Part shown: positions 39,158 to 48,884 of the stretch, one piece after another
Layout of the letters: every line of letters begins with the position of its first letter
How positions within the stretch are numbered: position 1 is the stretch's first letter
NCBI GenBank assembly: GCA_030652115.1
Contig: JAUSBK010000008.1
Coordinates: 124,001-188,000 of the forward strand
Direction: 5' to 3'
Source of the DNA: Coriobacteriia bacterium
Lineage (GTDB): Bacteria > Actinomycetota > Coriobacteriia > Anaerosomatales > Anaerosomataceae
Length of the DNA stretch: 64,000 nucleotides
The notes under the pieces: generated by a model
Seen by the model: only the letters and a program-made list of their open reading frames with translations
The model's database searches: none
Told to the model about the DNA's origin: nothing
Position numbers and translations under genes: made by a program

Positions 39158-40689
39158 GGACGGCGGCCGAGCCGTGCGCGTGCCGAGGCGGCCAGCTCGC
39201 GCGCGAACGCCCGCTCGTCAGCGCGCACCCCGCCGAGTGCGAGCAGGGCGAGCGCGTAGACCACCACGCCTGCCGCTCCTTCGGCAAGAAGCGCCCAGAA
39301 CGTGGTGGGGAGCGCGAGCGTGACGCCCCAGACCGCGAGCGCCATCACGCCGGTGGCACCGGCGACCGGCAGCAGTGAGGCCCACGGCACGCGCCACGGC
39401 ATGAACCGGCGGCTCTGGAGCCACGTGAGGCCCACGAGCAGGACGTACGCGGCCGCTGCGGACCAGCCTGCGGCGATGTAGCCGTAGCGCGGCACGAAAG
39501 CGATCGTGAGCGCCACGTCGAGGGCGGCCGCCGCGAGCGTGTTGGCCATGATGAGCTTCGAGCGCTTGTGGATGGTGAGTCCCGCCGAGCCGAGTTGCAC
39601 CAGGCCGCCGAGGAGCGTGGCCGCCGCGATGACGCCGAGCACCGGGTAACCGCTGCGGTACTGCTCGCCGGTGAAGACCCACATGAAGTCCCGCGCGATC
39701 ACCGCGAGCCCGGCCAGTAGCGGCACCGTCACCAGCGCGAAGTACCGCGTGAACTGCGACTGCATCTTGGCCGCGGTGTCCTGGCCGTGCTCCTCGAAGT
39801 TCTGGATGAGCACGGGGAGCATCGTCATGATCAGCGGCAGCGTGAGCAGCTGGATGATCTTCTCGCCGAGGCCGTAGGCGGTGGAGTACACGCCCACTTC
39901 GGCGGTGCCCCGCGCCCACTCGATCACGTACCGGTCGAGGAAGCCGAGCGCCCACAGCGCCGCACCCGCGGGGACGAGCGGCGCGCCAAAGGCCACGAGC
40001 TCGGCGAACGTGCTGCGGCTCACTTCGGCAGGGGAGAGCGAGCCGTCGGCGCGGAGCTTCACGAGCGCCCACGGGATCACGATGGCGCTTCCCACCGCCA
40101 CACCGGCGAAGATGCCCGCAGCGCCCCAGCCGAGGACGCCCACGAACACGACCGCGAGCGCGTTGGTGAGCAGTGTGGCCGTGATCGAGATGCGCGCATA
40201 GTCCTTGGCGCGGTTGGCCGCGCGCAGGACCTCCATGAAGACGAACAGCGAGTAGTTGCAGAAGAAGTACGCCGCCGAGACCGGCACGAGCCGTGCCACG
40301 AGCGGATCGATCGCGCCTGTTGCGAGCGTGCCCACGCCGTAGATGAGCGCTGCCACCAGTCCGAGCATCGCGATGACCGACCACACCACCGTGGCGATGT
40401 AGCTCCCGAGCGCGCCGTGTTTCTTGCTCGGCCAGTAGAAGCGCAGCGCGGCCGAGGCGATGGATTCGGCGGCCACGCGCGCGCCGAGCACCAACATGGC
40501 GTTGATCACGTAAAACGCGCCGTAGTCGGCGGCGTCGATCACCCGCGTGAAGAGCGGCACGGTGACAAGCGAGGTGAGCGCAGGCACGAAGCGTACCGGC
40601 AGGTAGCGCGCCGCGTCCGAGCCGGCGAGCCGCAAGGCCTGCTTGAGCAGCCCGCTGTCGCTGTGCTCGGCGGGTCGTTCCTCGTCCAC
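39154..40689 (-). CDS. polysaccharide flippase / MATE-like oligosaccharide transporter
   Basis: The 511-residue membrane protein has 12-14 hydrophobic helices and the Polysacc_synt/Wzx features: an N-terminal FVPALTSLVTVPLFTRVID segment, AAESIASAALRFYW and FGAPLVPAGAALWALGFLDRYVI. It should flip lipid-linked repeat units across the membrane. The GTG start at 40689 has GGGAGGG upstream; the frame extends 39 codons further to 40806, but this part lacks a site and looks non-coding. It converges on the L,D-transpeptidase gene with a 4-bp overlap. Confidence 0.88.
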   Translation of the reverse strand: MDEERPAEHSDSGLLKQALRLAGSDAARYLPVRFVPALTSLVTVPLFTRVIDAADYGAFYVINAMLVLGARVAAESIASAALRFYWPSKKHGALGSYIATVVWSVIAMLGLVAALIYGVGTLATGAIDPLVARLVPVSAAYFFCNYSLFVFMEVLRAANRAKDYARISITATLLTNALAVVFVGVLGWGAAGIFAGVAVGSAIVIPWALVKLRADGSLSPAEVSRSTFAELVAFGAPLVPAGAALWALGFLDRYVIEWARGTAEVGVYSTAYGLGEKIIQLLTLPLIMTMLPVLIQNFEEHGQDTAAKMQSQFTRYFALVTVPLLAGLAVIARDFMWVFTGEQYRSGYPVLGVIAAATLLGGLVQLGSAGLTIHKRSKLIMANTLAAAALDVALTIAFVPRYGYIAAGWSAAAAYVLLVGLTWLQSRRFMPWRVPWASLLPVAGATGVMALAVWGVTLALPTTFWALLAEGAAGVVVYALALLALGGVRADERAFARELAASARARLGRRP

Positions 40690-40815
40690 GCGTCCCTCCC
40701 GGTGGTGGCTCGGTGTCGTAGCGGCGCACTGCGCTTCGGCGCGCCGCGGCGCCGATGCTATGCTACCAGGTGGCCCGGCCGGCGCACGCTCCGGCCCCGA
40801 TCCCACAGGTGAGCG

Positions 40816-42183
40816 GTGAACGTACCTTCGGCCGGTGTCACACCCGGCGGCGACATACCCGCACGCGAGACAGTGCAGCGCTGGACGGCTCTCGGGCTGG
40901 TGGCGCTCGTCGCTGCGGCGGCGCTCGACATCAGCGGCCGTGTGGCCGAAGTCGGCCCGGCGCGCTTCACTGTCTACCAGCTGCTCGCACTCGCACTCAC
41001 GCTCGTGACGGTGTGGCAGCTCGTGCGCGAGCGTTCCGGCGTGCCCAGGACGCCGCTCAACTTGCCGCTCGTGGCGTTCCTCGGCACGGCGGCGCTGTCG
41101 CTCGTCTTCGCCACCGAGCTCGCGCCCGCTGTCGTGCAGCTCGCGAGCCTCACCTCGAGCGTGGTGCTCGTGCTCGTGGTGGCCGTGCTCGTGCGCTCGC
41201 CGAAGCAGGGTGCGCTTGTGGTGGGCGGCGTGCTCGCCGTTGCGGCCGTCTTTGGCGTGCTTGCGGTGCTCGAGTGGGCCGACGTGTTCTCGGTGCAGCC
41301 GGACGTCTTCTTCACGCCCGGGTACGGCATCCGCGCACGGGTGACCTTCCTCGATCCGAACATCCTCGCCTCGTTCCTCATGAGCGCGATCCTGCTCGCC
41401 GCACCGCTTCTAGCACTCGCGCCGATGAAGCGTTCGTGGCGCGTGGCCGGCGTGCTTGCCGCCGTGGTGGCGCTCGCGGGACTCGCGGCCACCTACTCGC
41501 GTGGCGGGCTGGGCGGCGTGGTGATCGGCCTTGTGGCGGTGGCGGCGCTCATGCGTGCCCCGCGCCGCGTGCGTGCGGCCTTCGTCGCCGTGATGCTGGC
41601 GGCCATCGTGATCGTCGGCGTGCTCGTCTTCGACGCGCAGTGGGTCGAGGAGAACGTGGTGGCAGCGGGGGAGACCGGCTCGGCCACCAACCGCGTCTAC
41701 ATGGTGGAGGGCGCGCTCGCGATGTGGCGGGACCATCCCTTCGGCGTGGGGCTCGACAACTACCAGCTCGTGTATCCCGCGTACCGCGATCCGCGCGCCG
41801 ACGCGGGCATCACCGAGTCGCACACGGCGTACGTGACCGTGCTCGCCGAGATGGGCTTTCTCGGCCTGCTCGCGTTCCTGTGGGTGCTCGGCGCGTTCTT
41901 TCTGCGCACGGCGCTTCCGGCCGCACGTCGCGCGCGCGACGTGACGCTGCATGCCCTTGCAGCTGGCGCGTTCGCCGCAGCCCTCGCGCTCGCGGCCCAG
42001 GCGTTCACCTACAGCCTCGAGGCGTCCAAGTTCTGGTGGTTCGCCATCGGCCTCGGCGTGGCGGCGTGGCGGATGGTTGCCGCCGAAGCCGATCCGGCGT
42101 CTTCGGCGCCACTTGGCGCGGTGCCCGGTGGCGGTCCGCGTCCGCATGCGAAGCCCGCGGAACGGGAACTCTCTCTCACGTAG
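40816..42183 (+). CDS. O-antigen ligase / polymerase-like membrane protein (Wzy_C domain)
   Basis: The 455-residue protein has 10-12 membrane helices. The family block ATYSRGGLGGVVIG (the S-R-G/A-G signature), the extracytoplasmic loop with HPFGVGLDNYQLVYP, and SHTAYVTVLAEMGFLGLL identify the O-antigen ligase/Wzy_C superfamily, which polymerises or transfers lipid-linked glycans outside the cell. The Pro/Ala-rich C-terminus is cytoplasmic or disordered. GTG start preceded by AGGTGAGC. A TATGCT -10 box lies at 40759-40764 in the divergent region shared with the flippase gene. Confidence 0.87.
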   Translation: MNVPSAGVTPGGDIPARETVQRWTALGLVALVAAAALDISGRVAEVGPARFTVYQLLALALTLVTVWQLVRERSGVPRTPLNLPLVAFLGTAALSLVFATELAPAVVQLASLTSSVVLVLVVAVLVRSPKQGALVVGGVLAVAAVFGVLAVLEWADVFSVQPDVFFTPGYGIRARVTFLDPNILASFLMSAILLAAPLLALAPMKRSWRVAGVLAAVVALAGLAATYSRGGLGGVVIGLVAVAALMRAPRRVRAAFVAVMLAAIVIVGVLVFDAQWVEENVVAAGETGSATNRVYMVEGALAMWRDHPFGVGLDNYQLVYPAYRDPRADAGITESHTAYVTVLAEMGFLGLLAFLWVLGAFFLRTALPAARRARDVTLHALAAGAFAAALALAAQAFTYSLEASKFWWFAIGLGVAAWRMVAAEADPASSAPLGAVPGGGPRPHAKPAERELSLT

Positions 42184-42205
42184 GCCGCGCACGAAGGGAG
42201 CACCG

Positions 42206-43021
42206 ATGCTGCACGACACGCTGAGCATCCCGGAGGCCGATGTCGCCCGCGTCCGTGAGGTCTCGCCCGCACCACGGGTGGCGCTCGTTCTTGGCTCGGG
42301 GCTCTCCGGGCTTGCCGATATGGCCGAAGACGCCTCGCGCATCCCGTATACCGACCTCGAGGGCTTCCCAAAGGTGGGCAACGTAGCTGGCCACGCGGGC
42401 CAGCTCGTGTGCGCCACGCTCGAGGGCGTGCAGGTCATCATGTTCCAGGGCCGCGTGCACCAGTACCAGGGCGTGAGCGCGCTCGAGGCCGCCTACCCGG
42501 CGCGCCTGGCCGCTGCGCTCGGCTGCGAGATCCTCGTGGTCACCAACGCGTCGGGCGGCATCTCCGCGCACCTCGACACGGGCAACATCGTGCTCATCTC
42601 GGACCACATCAACCTGATGGGCACCAACCCGCTCATCGGCTGGACGGGCCCGGAAGGCGGCGTGCCGTTCGTGCCGATGCGCGACGCCTACGACGCTGAT
42701 CTGCGCGCCAAGGCGTACCTCGCTGCTTCGGCAGAAGACGTGATGCTCCACGACGGCGTGTACGCCGGCCTCCTCGGCCCGAGCTACGAGACGCCCGCCG
42801 AGGTGGCGTACCTGCGCACCACCGGCGCCGACGTGGTGGGCATGTCGACCGTGCCCGAAGTGATCGCGGCGCGTGCGCTGGGCCTGCGTGTTCTCGGTTT
42901 CTCGCTCGTCACCAACATGGCGGCGGGCGTGGGGCTTTCGCACGCCGAGGTGCTCGAGGCCGGGCGCCTTGCGGCCGATGACCTCACGCGCCTGATGCTT
43001 GCTATACTACGAGCGCTGTAA
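42206..43021 (+). CDS. punA: purine nucleoside phosphorylase (trimeric PNP family)
   Basis: PNP cleaves guanosine and inosine (possibly also methylthioadenosine in some relatives) with phosphate to base plus ribose-1-phosphate. The 271-residue protein has VALVLGSGLSGLADM, NVAGHAGQLVCATLEG with the phosphate-binding His, the conserved MFQGRVHQYQG, TNASGGI, the GLLGPSYETPAEV loop and SLVTNMAAG at the C-terminal base-binding Asn. AAGGGAGC precedes the ATG. The ahcY gene follows after a terminator-like hairpin. The nearby ahcY and mtnA genes suggest purine/methionine salvage. Confidence 0.92.
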   Translation: MLHDTLSIPEADVARVREVSPAPRVALVLGSGLSGLADMAEDASRIPYTDLEGFPKVGNVAGHAGQLVCATLEGVQVIMFQGRVHQYQGVSALEAAYPARLAAALGCEILVVTNASGGISAHLDTGNIVLISDHINLMGTNPLIGWTGPEGGVPFVPMRDAYDADLRAKAYLAASAEDVMLHDGVYAGLLGPSYETPAEVAYLRTTGADVVGMSTVPEVIAARALGLRVLGFSLVTNMAAGVGLSHAEVLEAGRLAADDLTRLMLAILRAL

Positions 43022-43026
43022 GCAGT

Positions 43027-43050
43027 CGCCGGCACCCCGGGCCGGCGTTT
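43027..43050 (+). terminator. hairpin after the PNP gene, in the ahcY leader
   Basis: CGCCGGC (43027-43033) pairs perfectly with GCCGGCG (43041-43047), 7-base loop, then TTTCGT. It sits between PNP and ahcY, downstream of a TATACT -10 box (43003-43008) that lies in the end of the PNP gene, so it may attenuate rather than fully end transcription. Confidence 0.45.
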
Positions 43051-43067
43051 CGTATGAGAGGAACACC

Positions 43068-44327
43068 ATGGATCACCACGTGAAAGACCCTGCGCTGGCC
43101 GCTGCCGGTAAGGCGCGCATCGAGTGGGCCGACGCCGATATGCCGGTGCTCGCGAGCATCCGCGATCGCTTCGAGGAAGAGAAGCCGCTTGCCGGCGTTC
43201 GGATCGCCGCCTGCCTGCACGTGACCACCGAGACCGCCAACCTGATGCGTACGCTCAAGGCCGGCGGCGCGGATTGCGTCCTGTGCGCCAGCAACCCGCT
43301 CTCCACGCAAGACGACGTTGCCGCCGCGCTCGTGAGCGAGTACGGCATCCGCACCTACGCCATCAAGGGCGAGGATACCGAGAGCTACTACGCGCACATC
43401 GACGCCGCGATCGCTTTCAAGCCGCAGATCACGATGGACGATGGCGCCGACGTGGTGGGCCGCATCCACGCCAAGTTCCCCGAGGCGCTCGAGGGGATCC
43501 TCGGCGGTACCGAGGAGACCACCACCGGCGTGATCCGTCTGGCCGCAATGGCCGACGACGAGGCGCTCAAGTACCCGATTATCGCGGTGAACGAGGCCAA
43601 CACCAAGCACCTCTTCGACAACAGGTACGGCACCGGCCAGTCCACGATCGACGGCATCATCCGCGCCACCAACCGCCTGATCGCCGGCCGCACCGTGGTC
43701 GTCTCCGGCTACGGCTGGTGTGGCCGCGGCATCGCGAGCCGTGCCGAGGGTCTGGGCGGCAACGTGATCATCTGCGAAGTCGACCCGCTCAAGGCGCTCG
43801 AAGCGGTCATGGACGGCTACCGCGTGATGCCGGCCGTTGAGGCCGCAGCGCAGGCCGACATCTGGATCACCGTGACCGGCGACATCAGCGTCATCGATTC
43901 GCCGGCCTTTGACGCCATGAAAGACGGCGCCATCATCTGCAACTCCGGCCACTTCAACGTTGAGATCAACATCCCGCACCTGCGCAACGTTGCGGTCTCA
44001 AGCCGCGAGGTGCGCCCGCTTGTTGAGGAGTTCGTGCTCGCCGACGGCCGCAAGGTATTCCTGCTCGCCGACGGCCGCCTCGTGAACCTTTCGTGCGCCG
44101 AGGGCCACCCGGCCTCGGTCATGGACATGAGCTTTGCCAACCAGGCGCTCTGCGCCGAGTTCATGGTGGAGAACGCCGCCGACATGGAAGCCGGCGTGTA
44201 CGAGGTGCCGGTGGAGATCGACGAGGAGATCGCCGCACTTAAGCTCGCGAGCATGGGCGTGGAGATCGACGTGCTTACCGAGGAGCAGGAGAAGTACCTG
44301 AGCTCCTGGCAGGAGGGCACGGTCTAG
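43068..44327 (+). CDS. ahcY: adenosylhomocysteinase
   Basis: AhcY hydrolyses S-adenosylhomocysteine to adenosine and homocysteine, clearing the product of methyltransferases. The 419-residue protein has ACLHVTTETANLMRTL, the catalytic Lys/Asp in NEANTKHLFDNRYGTGQS, the NAD-binding VVSGYGWCGRGIA, and the C-terminal NLSCAEGHPASVMDMSF. GAGAGGAA precedes the ATG. A TATACT box inside the end of the PNP gene may provide a separate promoter. A strong terminator follows. Confidence 0.96.
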   Translation: MDHHVKDPALAAAGKARIEWADADMPVLASIRDRFEEEKPLAGVRIAACLHVTTETANLMRTLKAGGADCVLCASNPLSTQDDVAAALVSEYGIRTYAIKGEDTESYYAHIDAAIAFKPQITMDDGADVVGRIHAKFPEALEGILGGTEETTTGVIRLAAMADDEALKYPIIAVNEANTKHLFDNRYGTGQSTIDGIIRATNRLIAGRTVVVSGYGWCGRGIASRAEGLGGNVIICEVDPLKALEAVMDGYRVMPAVEAAAQADIWITVTGDISVIDSPAFDAMKDGAIICNSGHFNVEINIPHLRNVAVSSREVRPLVEEFVLADGRKVFLLADGRLVNLSCAEGHPASVMDMSFANQALCAEFMVENAADMEAGVYEVPVEIDEEIAALKLASMGVEIDVLTEEQEKYLSSWQEGTV

Positions 44328-44353
44328 GTTTCAGCCACAACACGAGTTGCTGC

Positions 44354-44385
44354 CGAAGGGGCGGGCCGAGAGGCTCGCCCCTTCG
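44354..44385 (+). terminator. terminator of ahcY
   Basis: A 14-bp stem, CGAAGGGGCGGGCC (44354-44367) with GGCTCGCCCCTTCG (44372-44385), closes a GAGA tetraloop, with one G-T pair, followed by TGTT. It may also end transcripts of the opposite-strand gene whose stop is at 44551. Confidence 0.65.
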
Positions 44386-44395
44386 TGTTGGGCGG

Positions 44396-44447
44396 GCGTG
44401 CGGGAGTCCCGCGAAAGGGCGACATGCGAGCGTGCGGGAGTCCCGCG
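44396..44447 (+). repeat. two copies of an 18-bp self-complementary repeat
   Basis: GCGTGCGGGAGTCCCGCG occurs at 44396-44413 and again at 44430-44447, period 34. Each contains a GCGGGA/TCCCGC hairpin. The surrounding 44390-44550 gap shows further GC-rich inverted segments but no gene that I can support. Confidence 0.4.
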
Positions 44448-44550
44448 CTGCGTAGTCCTCGCCGGGGCCCCGCGGCGCCTCGGAGGGCATGCCTCCTCGG
44501 CGCCTTCCCCGGCTGCGGAGTGACTCCGCGCAGGACCCCGCACGTCCGCC

Positions 44551-45972
44551 CTACGCCCCGCCCGTTGCCCTTCGGTGCGCTGCCAGGAAGTCGGCGCCCA
44601 CGAGCGCGGCTACGATCCACAGGCTTTCGAAGAAGATGAACGTGTTGAAGAGCGCCATCACGCTGACGGCCGCCATCGCGGCGAGTCCCGCGGGCGCGAG
44701 CGGCTCGTGACCCGCGCGGAGCGACTGCACGAGCAAGTAGAGCAGGCCGCCGGCCAGCACCACTTCGGCAAGCAGGCCGAGCACGCCCACTTCGGCGGGT
44801 ACCGAGAACGGCATCTGGTGCCCGTCGGTCACCGGGTCGATCGTCACGCGGCTGTCGGCGTAGCCGGGGTACGCCGCGCGGAACGCCTGGATGCCCACGC
44901 CGGTCACGGGGTGGTCGGCGAACATCTCGATCGAGACCTCGGAGAGGTAGACGCGGTCCATCGCCGAGGCATCGGTGGTGAAGTCCACGATCGAGTATGC
45001 GCGCTCGCCCACGCCGGGGATCACGAGCACGAGCGCGAAGAGCGCCACGAGGCCCACGAGGAACGCCACGCGCTCGCGCGCACGCCGGATGAGGAGCGCG
45101 CCGAGGACGACCGCGCCCACCACGATGCCCACGAGCGCCGCGCGCGAGAACGAGACGCCGATGCCCGCGAGCGCGAGCGCCACGGCGCCCGCGTAGAGCG
45201 CCTGGTGCGCGAGGCGCGAGGTGGAAAACGCGCGCTCGGCGGCGAAGAGCGCGGAGAGCACGAGCAGGAGCGCCATCGTGTTGGGGTTATCGAAGAAGCC
45301 GGAGGCGCGGACCACTTCGGCGGACTCGGCGAAGGTCTCCGTGGCGCGCATCACTTCGAGGGGAAAACCGCTCACGAACGCCTGGCCGAGTGCCGCGACC
45401 GCCGAGACCGTGCCGGCGGCGATCGTGGCGAGCGTGATGTCGCCGCGTCCGGTCTCGGTGCGCGCCGCGCGCGAAAGGACGAAGTACGCGCCCACGAGGA
45501 ACGCCAGGTGCAGGATGCCCACGCCGGAGAGCGAGAGCGAGTAGGACAGCGGCACCGAGAGCGCGGCGGCGGCGAGGAAGACGAGGATGCCGAGGTCCCA
45601 GGCGCTCAAAGCGCGCCAGTTCGGCAGGGCGCGTGGTTTGGCGCGCAGCCAGCGGAGCGCCGCGCCGGCCACCACGGCCACGACCACAACGCGTGAGACT
45701 GAAAGCGAGAACGGCACGTGCGTGATGTAGCCGTACGCGTCGAGCGCCGAGCAGCCGATGAAGAGCACCACGCTCGCGCGCTCGTCGGCAAGGCAAAGCA
45801 GCGCGGCAGCGGCGGCGAACACGGTGAGGCTGGCGCCGTATCCCGCCCACTCGTGTGCCGCGAACGCCCACACGAAGAGGGTGCCGAGCAGGACCCACGC
45901 CACACCCAACGCCGACGGGCGGTCAGCCCAGGGCGTGCGCTCGATCTCGGCTGGGGTGGCGGGCTCGGTCAC
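44551..45972 (-). CDS. second O-antigen ligase / polymerase-like membrane protein
   Basis: The 473-residue protein has about 12 membrane helices and the same superfamily signs as the ligase at 40816: a GVSFSRAALVGIVVG block (S-R-A/G), the loop DHPVTGVGIQAFRAAYPGY, and PFSVPAEVGVLGLLAEV. It differs in sequence from the other copy, so it is not a recent duplicate. Two such proteins usually mean separate polymerase and ligase, or two polymers. It is on the minus strand with a GTG start at 45972, and a TACAAT -10 box on the same strand at 46013-46008. It is separated from the flippase by the nucleoside/SAH genes. Confidence 0.85.
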   Translation of the reverse strand: MTEPATPAEIERTPWADRPSALGVAWVLLGTLFVWAFAAHEWAGYGASLTVFAAAAALLCLADERASVVLFIGCSALDAYGYITHVPFSLSVSRVVVVAVVAGAALRWLRAKPRALPNWRALSAWDLGILVFLAAAALSVPLSYSLSLSGVGILHLAFLVGAYFVLSRAARTETGRGDITLATIAAGTVSAVAALGQAFVSGFPLEVMRATETFAESAEVVRASGFFDNPNTMALLLVLSALFAAERAFSTSRLAHQALYAGAVALALAGIGVSFSRAALVGIVVGAVVLGALLIRRARERVAFLVGLVALFALVLVIPGVGERAYSIVDFTTDASAMDRVYLSEVSIEMFADHPVTGVGIQAFRAAYPGYADSRVTIDPVTDGHQMPFSVPAEVGVLGLLAEVVLAGGLLYLLVQSLRAGHEPLAPAGLAAMAAVSVMALFNTFIFFESLWIVAALVGADFLAAHRRATGGA

Positions 45973-46044
45973 GCGCGTCTCCTGAAGGCGGCGGTCACGT
46001 CCCCGCGATTGTAGCGCAGGCGGGGGACGTGTCCCGGCAGAGCG

Positions 46045-46083
46045 TTGACCGGCTGATGTCAGAGGCGTACGGTATCACGTACG
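46045..46083 (+). promoter_or_regulatory. candidate promoter/operator of the YefM-YoeB-type pair
   Basis: TTGACC (46045-46050) is a good -35 box; TACGGT (46068-46073) at 17 bases is a poor -10. It overlaps an inverted repeat, CGTAC (46066-46070) and GTACG (46079-46083), a plausible antitoxin binding site. Confidence 0.3.
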
Positions 46084-46099
46084 TGAAGGGAGCGTGCAC

Positions 46100-46345
46100 A
46101 TGACCACCAACTACACCGCCACCGAGGCGCGCAAGCAGCTCTACGGGCTCGTCGACCGCGTGCAGGAGACGCACGAGCCGGTGTGGATCACCGGCAAGCG
46201 GGGGAGCGCGGTGCTGGTTTCCGAAGAGGACTGGCGCGCGGTCCAGGAGACGCTCCACCTCGTCTCGATTCCCGGCATGCGCGAGTCGATCCTCGAGGGG
46301 ATGGCCACGCCGGTCGATGAGCTTGCCGACGAGCTCGACTGGTGA
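46100..46345 (+). CDS. YefM/Phd-family antitoxin
   Basis: The 81-residue protein begins TTNYTATEARKQLYGLVDRVQETHEPVWITGKRGSAVLVSEEDWRAVQETL, the DNA-binding Phd/YefM fold, and ends with an acidic helix (ESILEGMATPVDELADELDW) that should wrap the toxin. It would neutralise the toxin and repress the operon. The ATG at 46100 is 8 bases after AGGGAG; a GTG at 46094 is too close to that site. The stop overlaps the toxin start by 4 bases. Confidence 0.9.
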   Translation: MTTNYTATEARKQLYGLVDRVQETHEPVWITGKRGSAVLVSEEDWRAVQETLHLVSIPGMRESILEGMATPVDELADELDW

Positions 46346-46599
46346 GCTGGCGCCTCGTCTACACCAAGGCCGCGCAGAAGGATGCACGGCGGCTTGCCGA
46401 GGCGGGTTTGCGGCCCAGGGCCGAGGCGCTGCTCGCGGTGCTCGCCGAGGACCCGTACGCTCCGCCGTTCGAGAAGCTCGTGGGGGATCTCGCCGGCGCG
46501 TGCTCGCGGAGGATCACCATCCAGCATCGGCTCATATATCAGGTGCTCGATGCCGAGCGGGTCGTGAAGGTGCTCCGAATGTGGAGCCACTACGAGTAG
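46342..46599 (+). CDS. YoeB/Txe-family mRNA interferase toxin
   Basis: The 85-residue RelE-superfamily RNase cuts mRNA on the ribosome. The family-defining C-terminal half is clear: FEKLVGDLAGACSRRITIQHRLIYQV, then a C-terminal SHYE with the catalytic His and Tyr. Catalytic Glu and Arg are at the expected positions (FEKL, SRRI). GTG start, overlapping the antitoxin stop. The pair is intact, so presumably functional. Confidence 0.9.
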   Translation: MSWRLVYTKAAQKDARRLAEAGLRPRAEALLAVLAEDPYAPPFEKLVGDLAGACSRRITIQHRLIYQVLDAERVVKVLRMWSHYE

Positions 46600-46698
46600 C
46601 ACGACCTCGCGCACCGCGCGGTGGCCCACTCGCACTCGGCTATACTGAGTGACCGGTTCGCACGCGGCACCTCCGAGCACACGACTGGAGTCGATCCG

Positions 46699-47928
<1,230 letters not shown>

Positions 47929-47938
47929 GGGCGCGGCG

Positions 47939-48850
47939 GTGGACTACGGCAGTCTCCTGGGAGTCATCGGCGGCGTGATCGCGCTCGTGGCCGTCGGTGT
48001 GGTGCTGCGCGTGACCGGACTGCTCACTGCAGACGACGCTCGGCCGCTCAACACGGTGCTCATCTGGGTCGCGCTGCCTGCGCTCATCTTCAGCGCAGTG
48101 AAGGGGTCGCCTCTCGATCCCTCGTTCGCGCTGTTGCCGGCCATCGGATGGCTGGTCGTGCTATTCGGCCTCGCGGTGGCCTGGGGGCTCGTCAAGCTCC
48201 TCAAACTGGAGGGACCAACAGCCGGCGCGTTCATCATGGTGGCCGTCTTCGGGAACACCGCATACGTCGGGTATCCGGTGGCATCCGCGCTGCTTGGCGA
48301 CTCAGGACTCGTTCGCGCCATCTTCTCCGACGTCTTCGGCAATACCGCGGCGGTCATCTCCCTCGGCACGATCGTGGCGAGTCACTACGGCGCGCACGAC
48401 GTGAAGGTCAACCCGCTGAAGGAGATCGTGACCTTCCCGCCGTTCATCGCGCTGGCCCTCGCGCTTGTGCTGCATTCGGTTCCGATTCCGGATCTGGTGA
48501 CATCCTGGTTAGATGCCCTCGGTAAGATCGTCGTGCCGGTGATCATGATCTCGGTGGGCCTCACACTCAAGCCGCGAGCCCTGCGCGGGCATCTCGGGCG
48601 TGCGTCGATAGTGGCGTTCATGAAGCTCATCGTGCTGCCGCTCGTGGCACTTGTGCTCGGACTTCTGCTGCTGCCCGATCCGGCGTCGCGGCGCATCGCC
48701 GTGCTGGAGGCGGGCGTGCCCACGATGATGCTCATCATGATCATGGGGCTCAGATTCAAGCTCGATGTGGATTTCATCGCCTCGGCGATCCTGGTCACGA
48801 TGTTGGGGTCCGTGCTGACGATTCCGCTGCTGCAGCTGCTCATCGGCTGA
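47939..48850 (+). CDS. AEC-family auxin/malate-type permease
   Basis: The 303-residue protein has ten membrane helices with the AEC family pattern: N-terminal VGVVLRVTGLLTADDARPLNTVLIWVALPALIF, the FGNTAYVGYPVASALLG motif, and a second half VPVIMISVGLTL...EAGVPTMMLIMIMGLRFKLD. It exports or imports an organic acid or amphipathic anion; substrate unknown. GTG start at 47939 after GGGGTAGGGG, only 10 bp after mtnA. Confidence 0.88.
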   Translation: MDYGSLLGVIGGVIALVAVGVVLRVTGLLTADDARPLNTVLIWVALPALIFSAVKGSPLDPSFALLPAIGWLVVLFGLAVAWGLVKLLKLEGPTAGAFIMVAVFGNTAYVGYPVASALLGDSGLVRAIFSDVFGNTAAVISLGTIVASHYGAHDVKVNPLKEIVTFPPFIALALALVLHSVPIPDLVTSWLDALGKIVVPVIMISVGLTLKPRALRGHLGRASIVAFMKLIVLPLVALVLGLLLLPDPASRRIAVLEAGVPTMMLIMIMGLRFKLDVDFIASAILVTMLGSVLTIPLLQLLIG

Positions 48851-48884
48851 GTGCGGCCGCTCCGCCGCCCCAGAAAGGGCGAGC

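Noticed and set aside
43021-43067. S-adenosylhomocysteine riboswitch before ahcY
   Set aside because: Only 47 bases separate the genes, and they hold a simple hairpin, not the pseudoknot and conserved core of that riboswitch.
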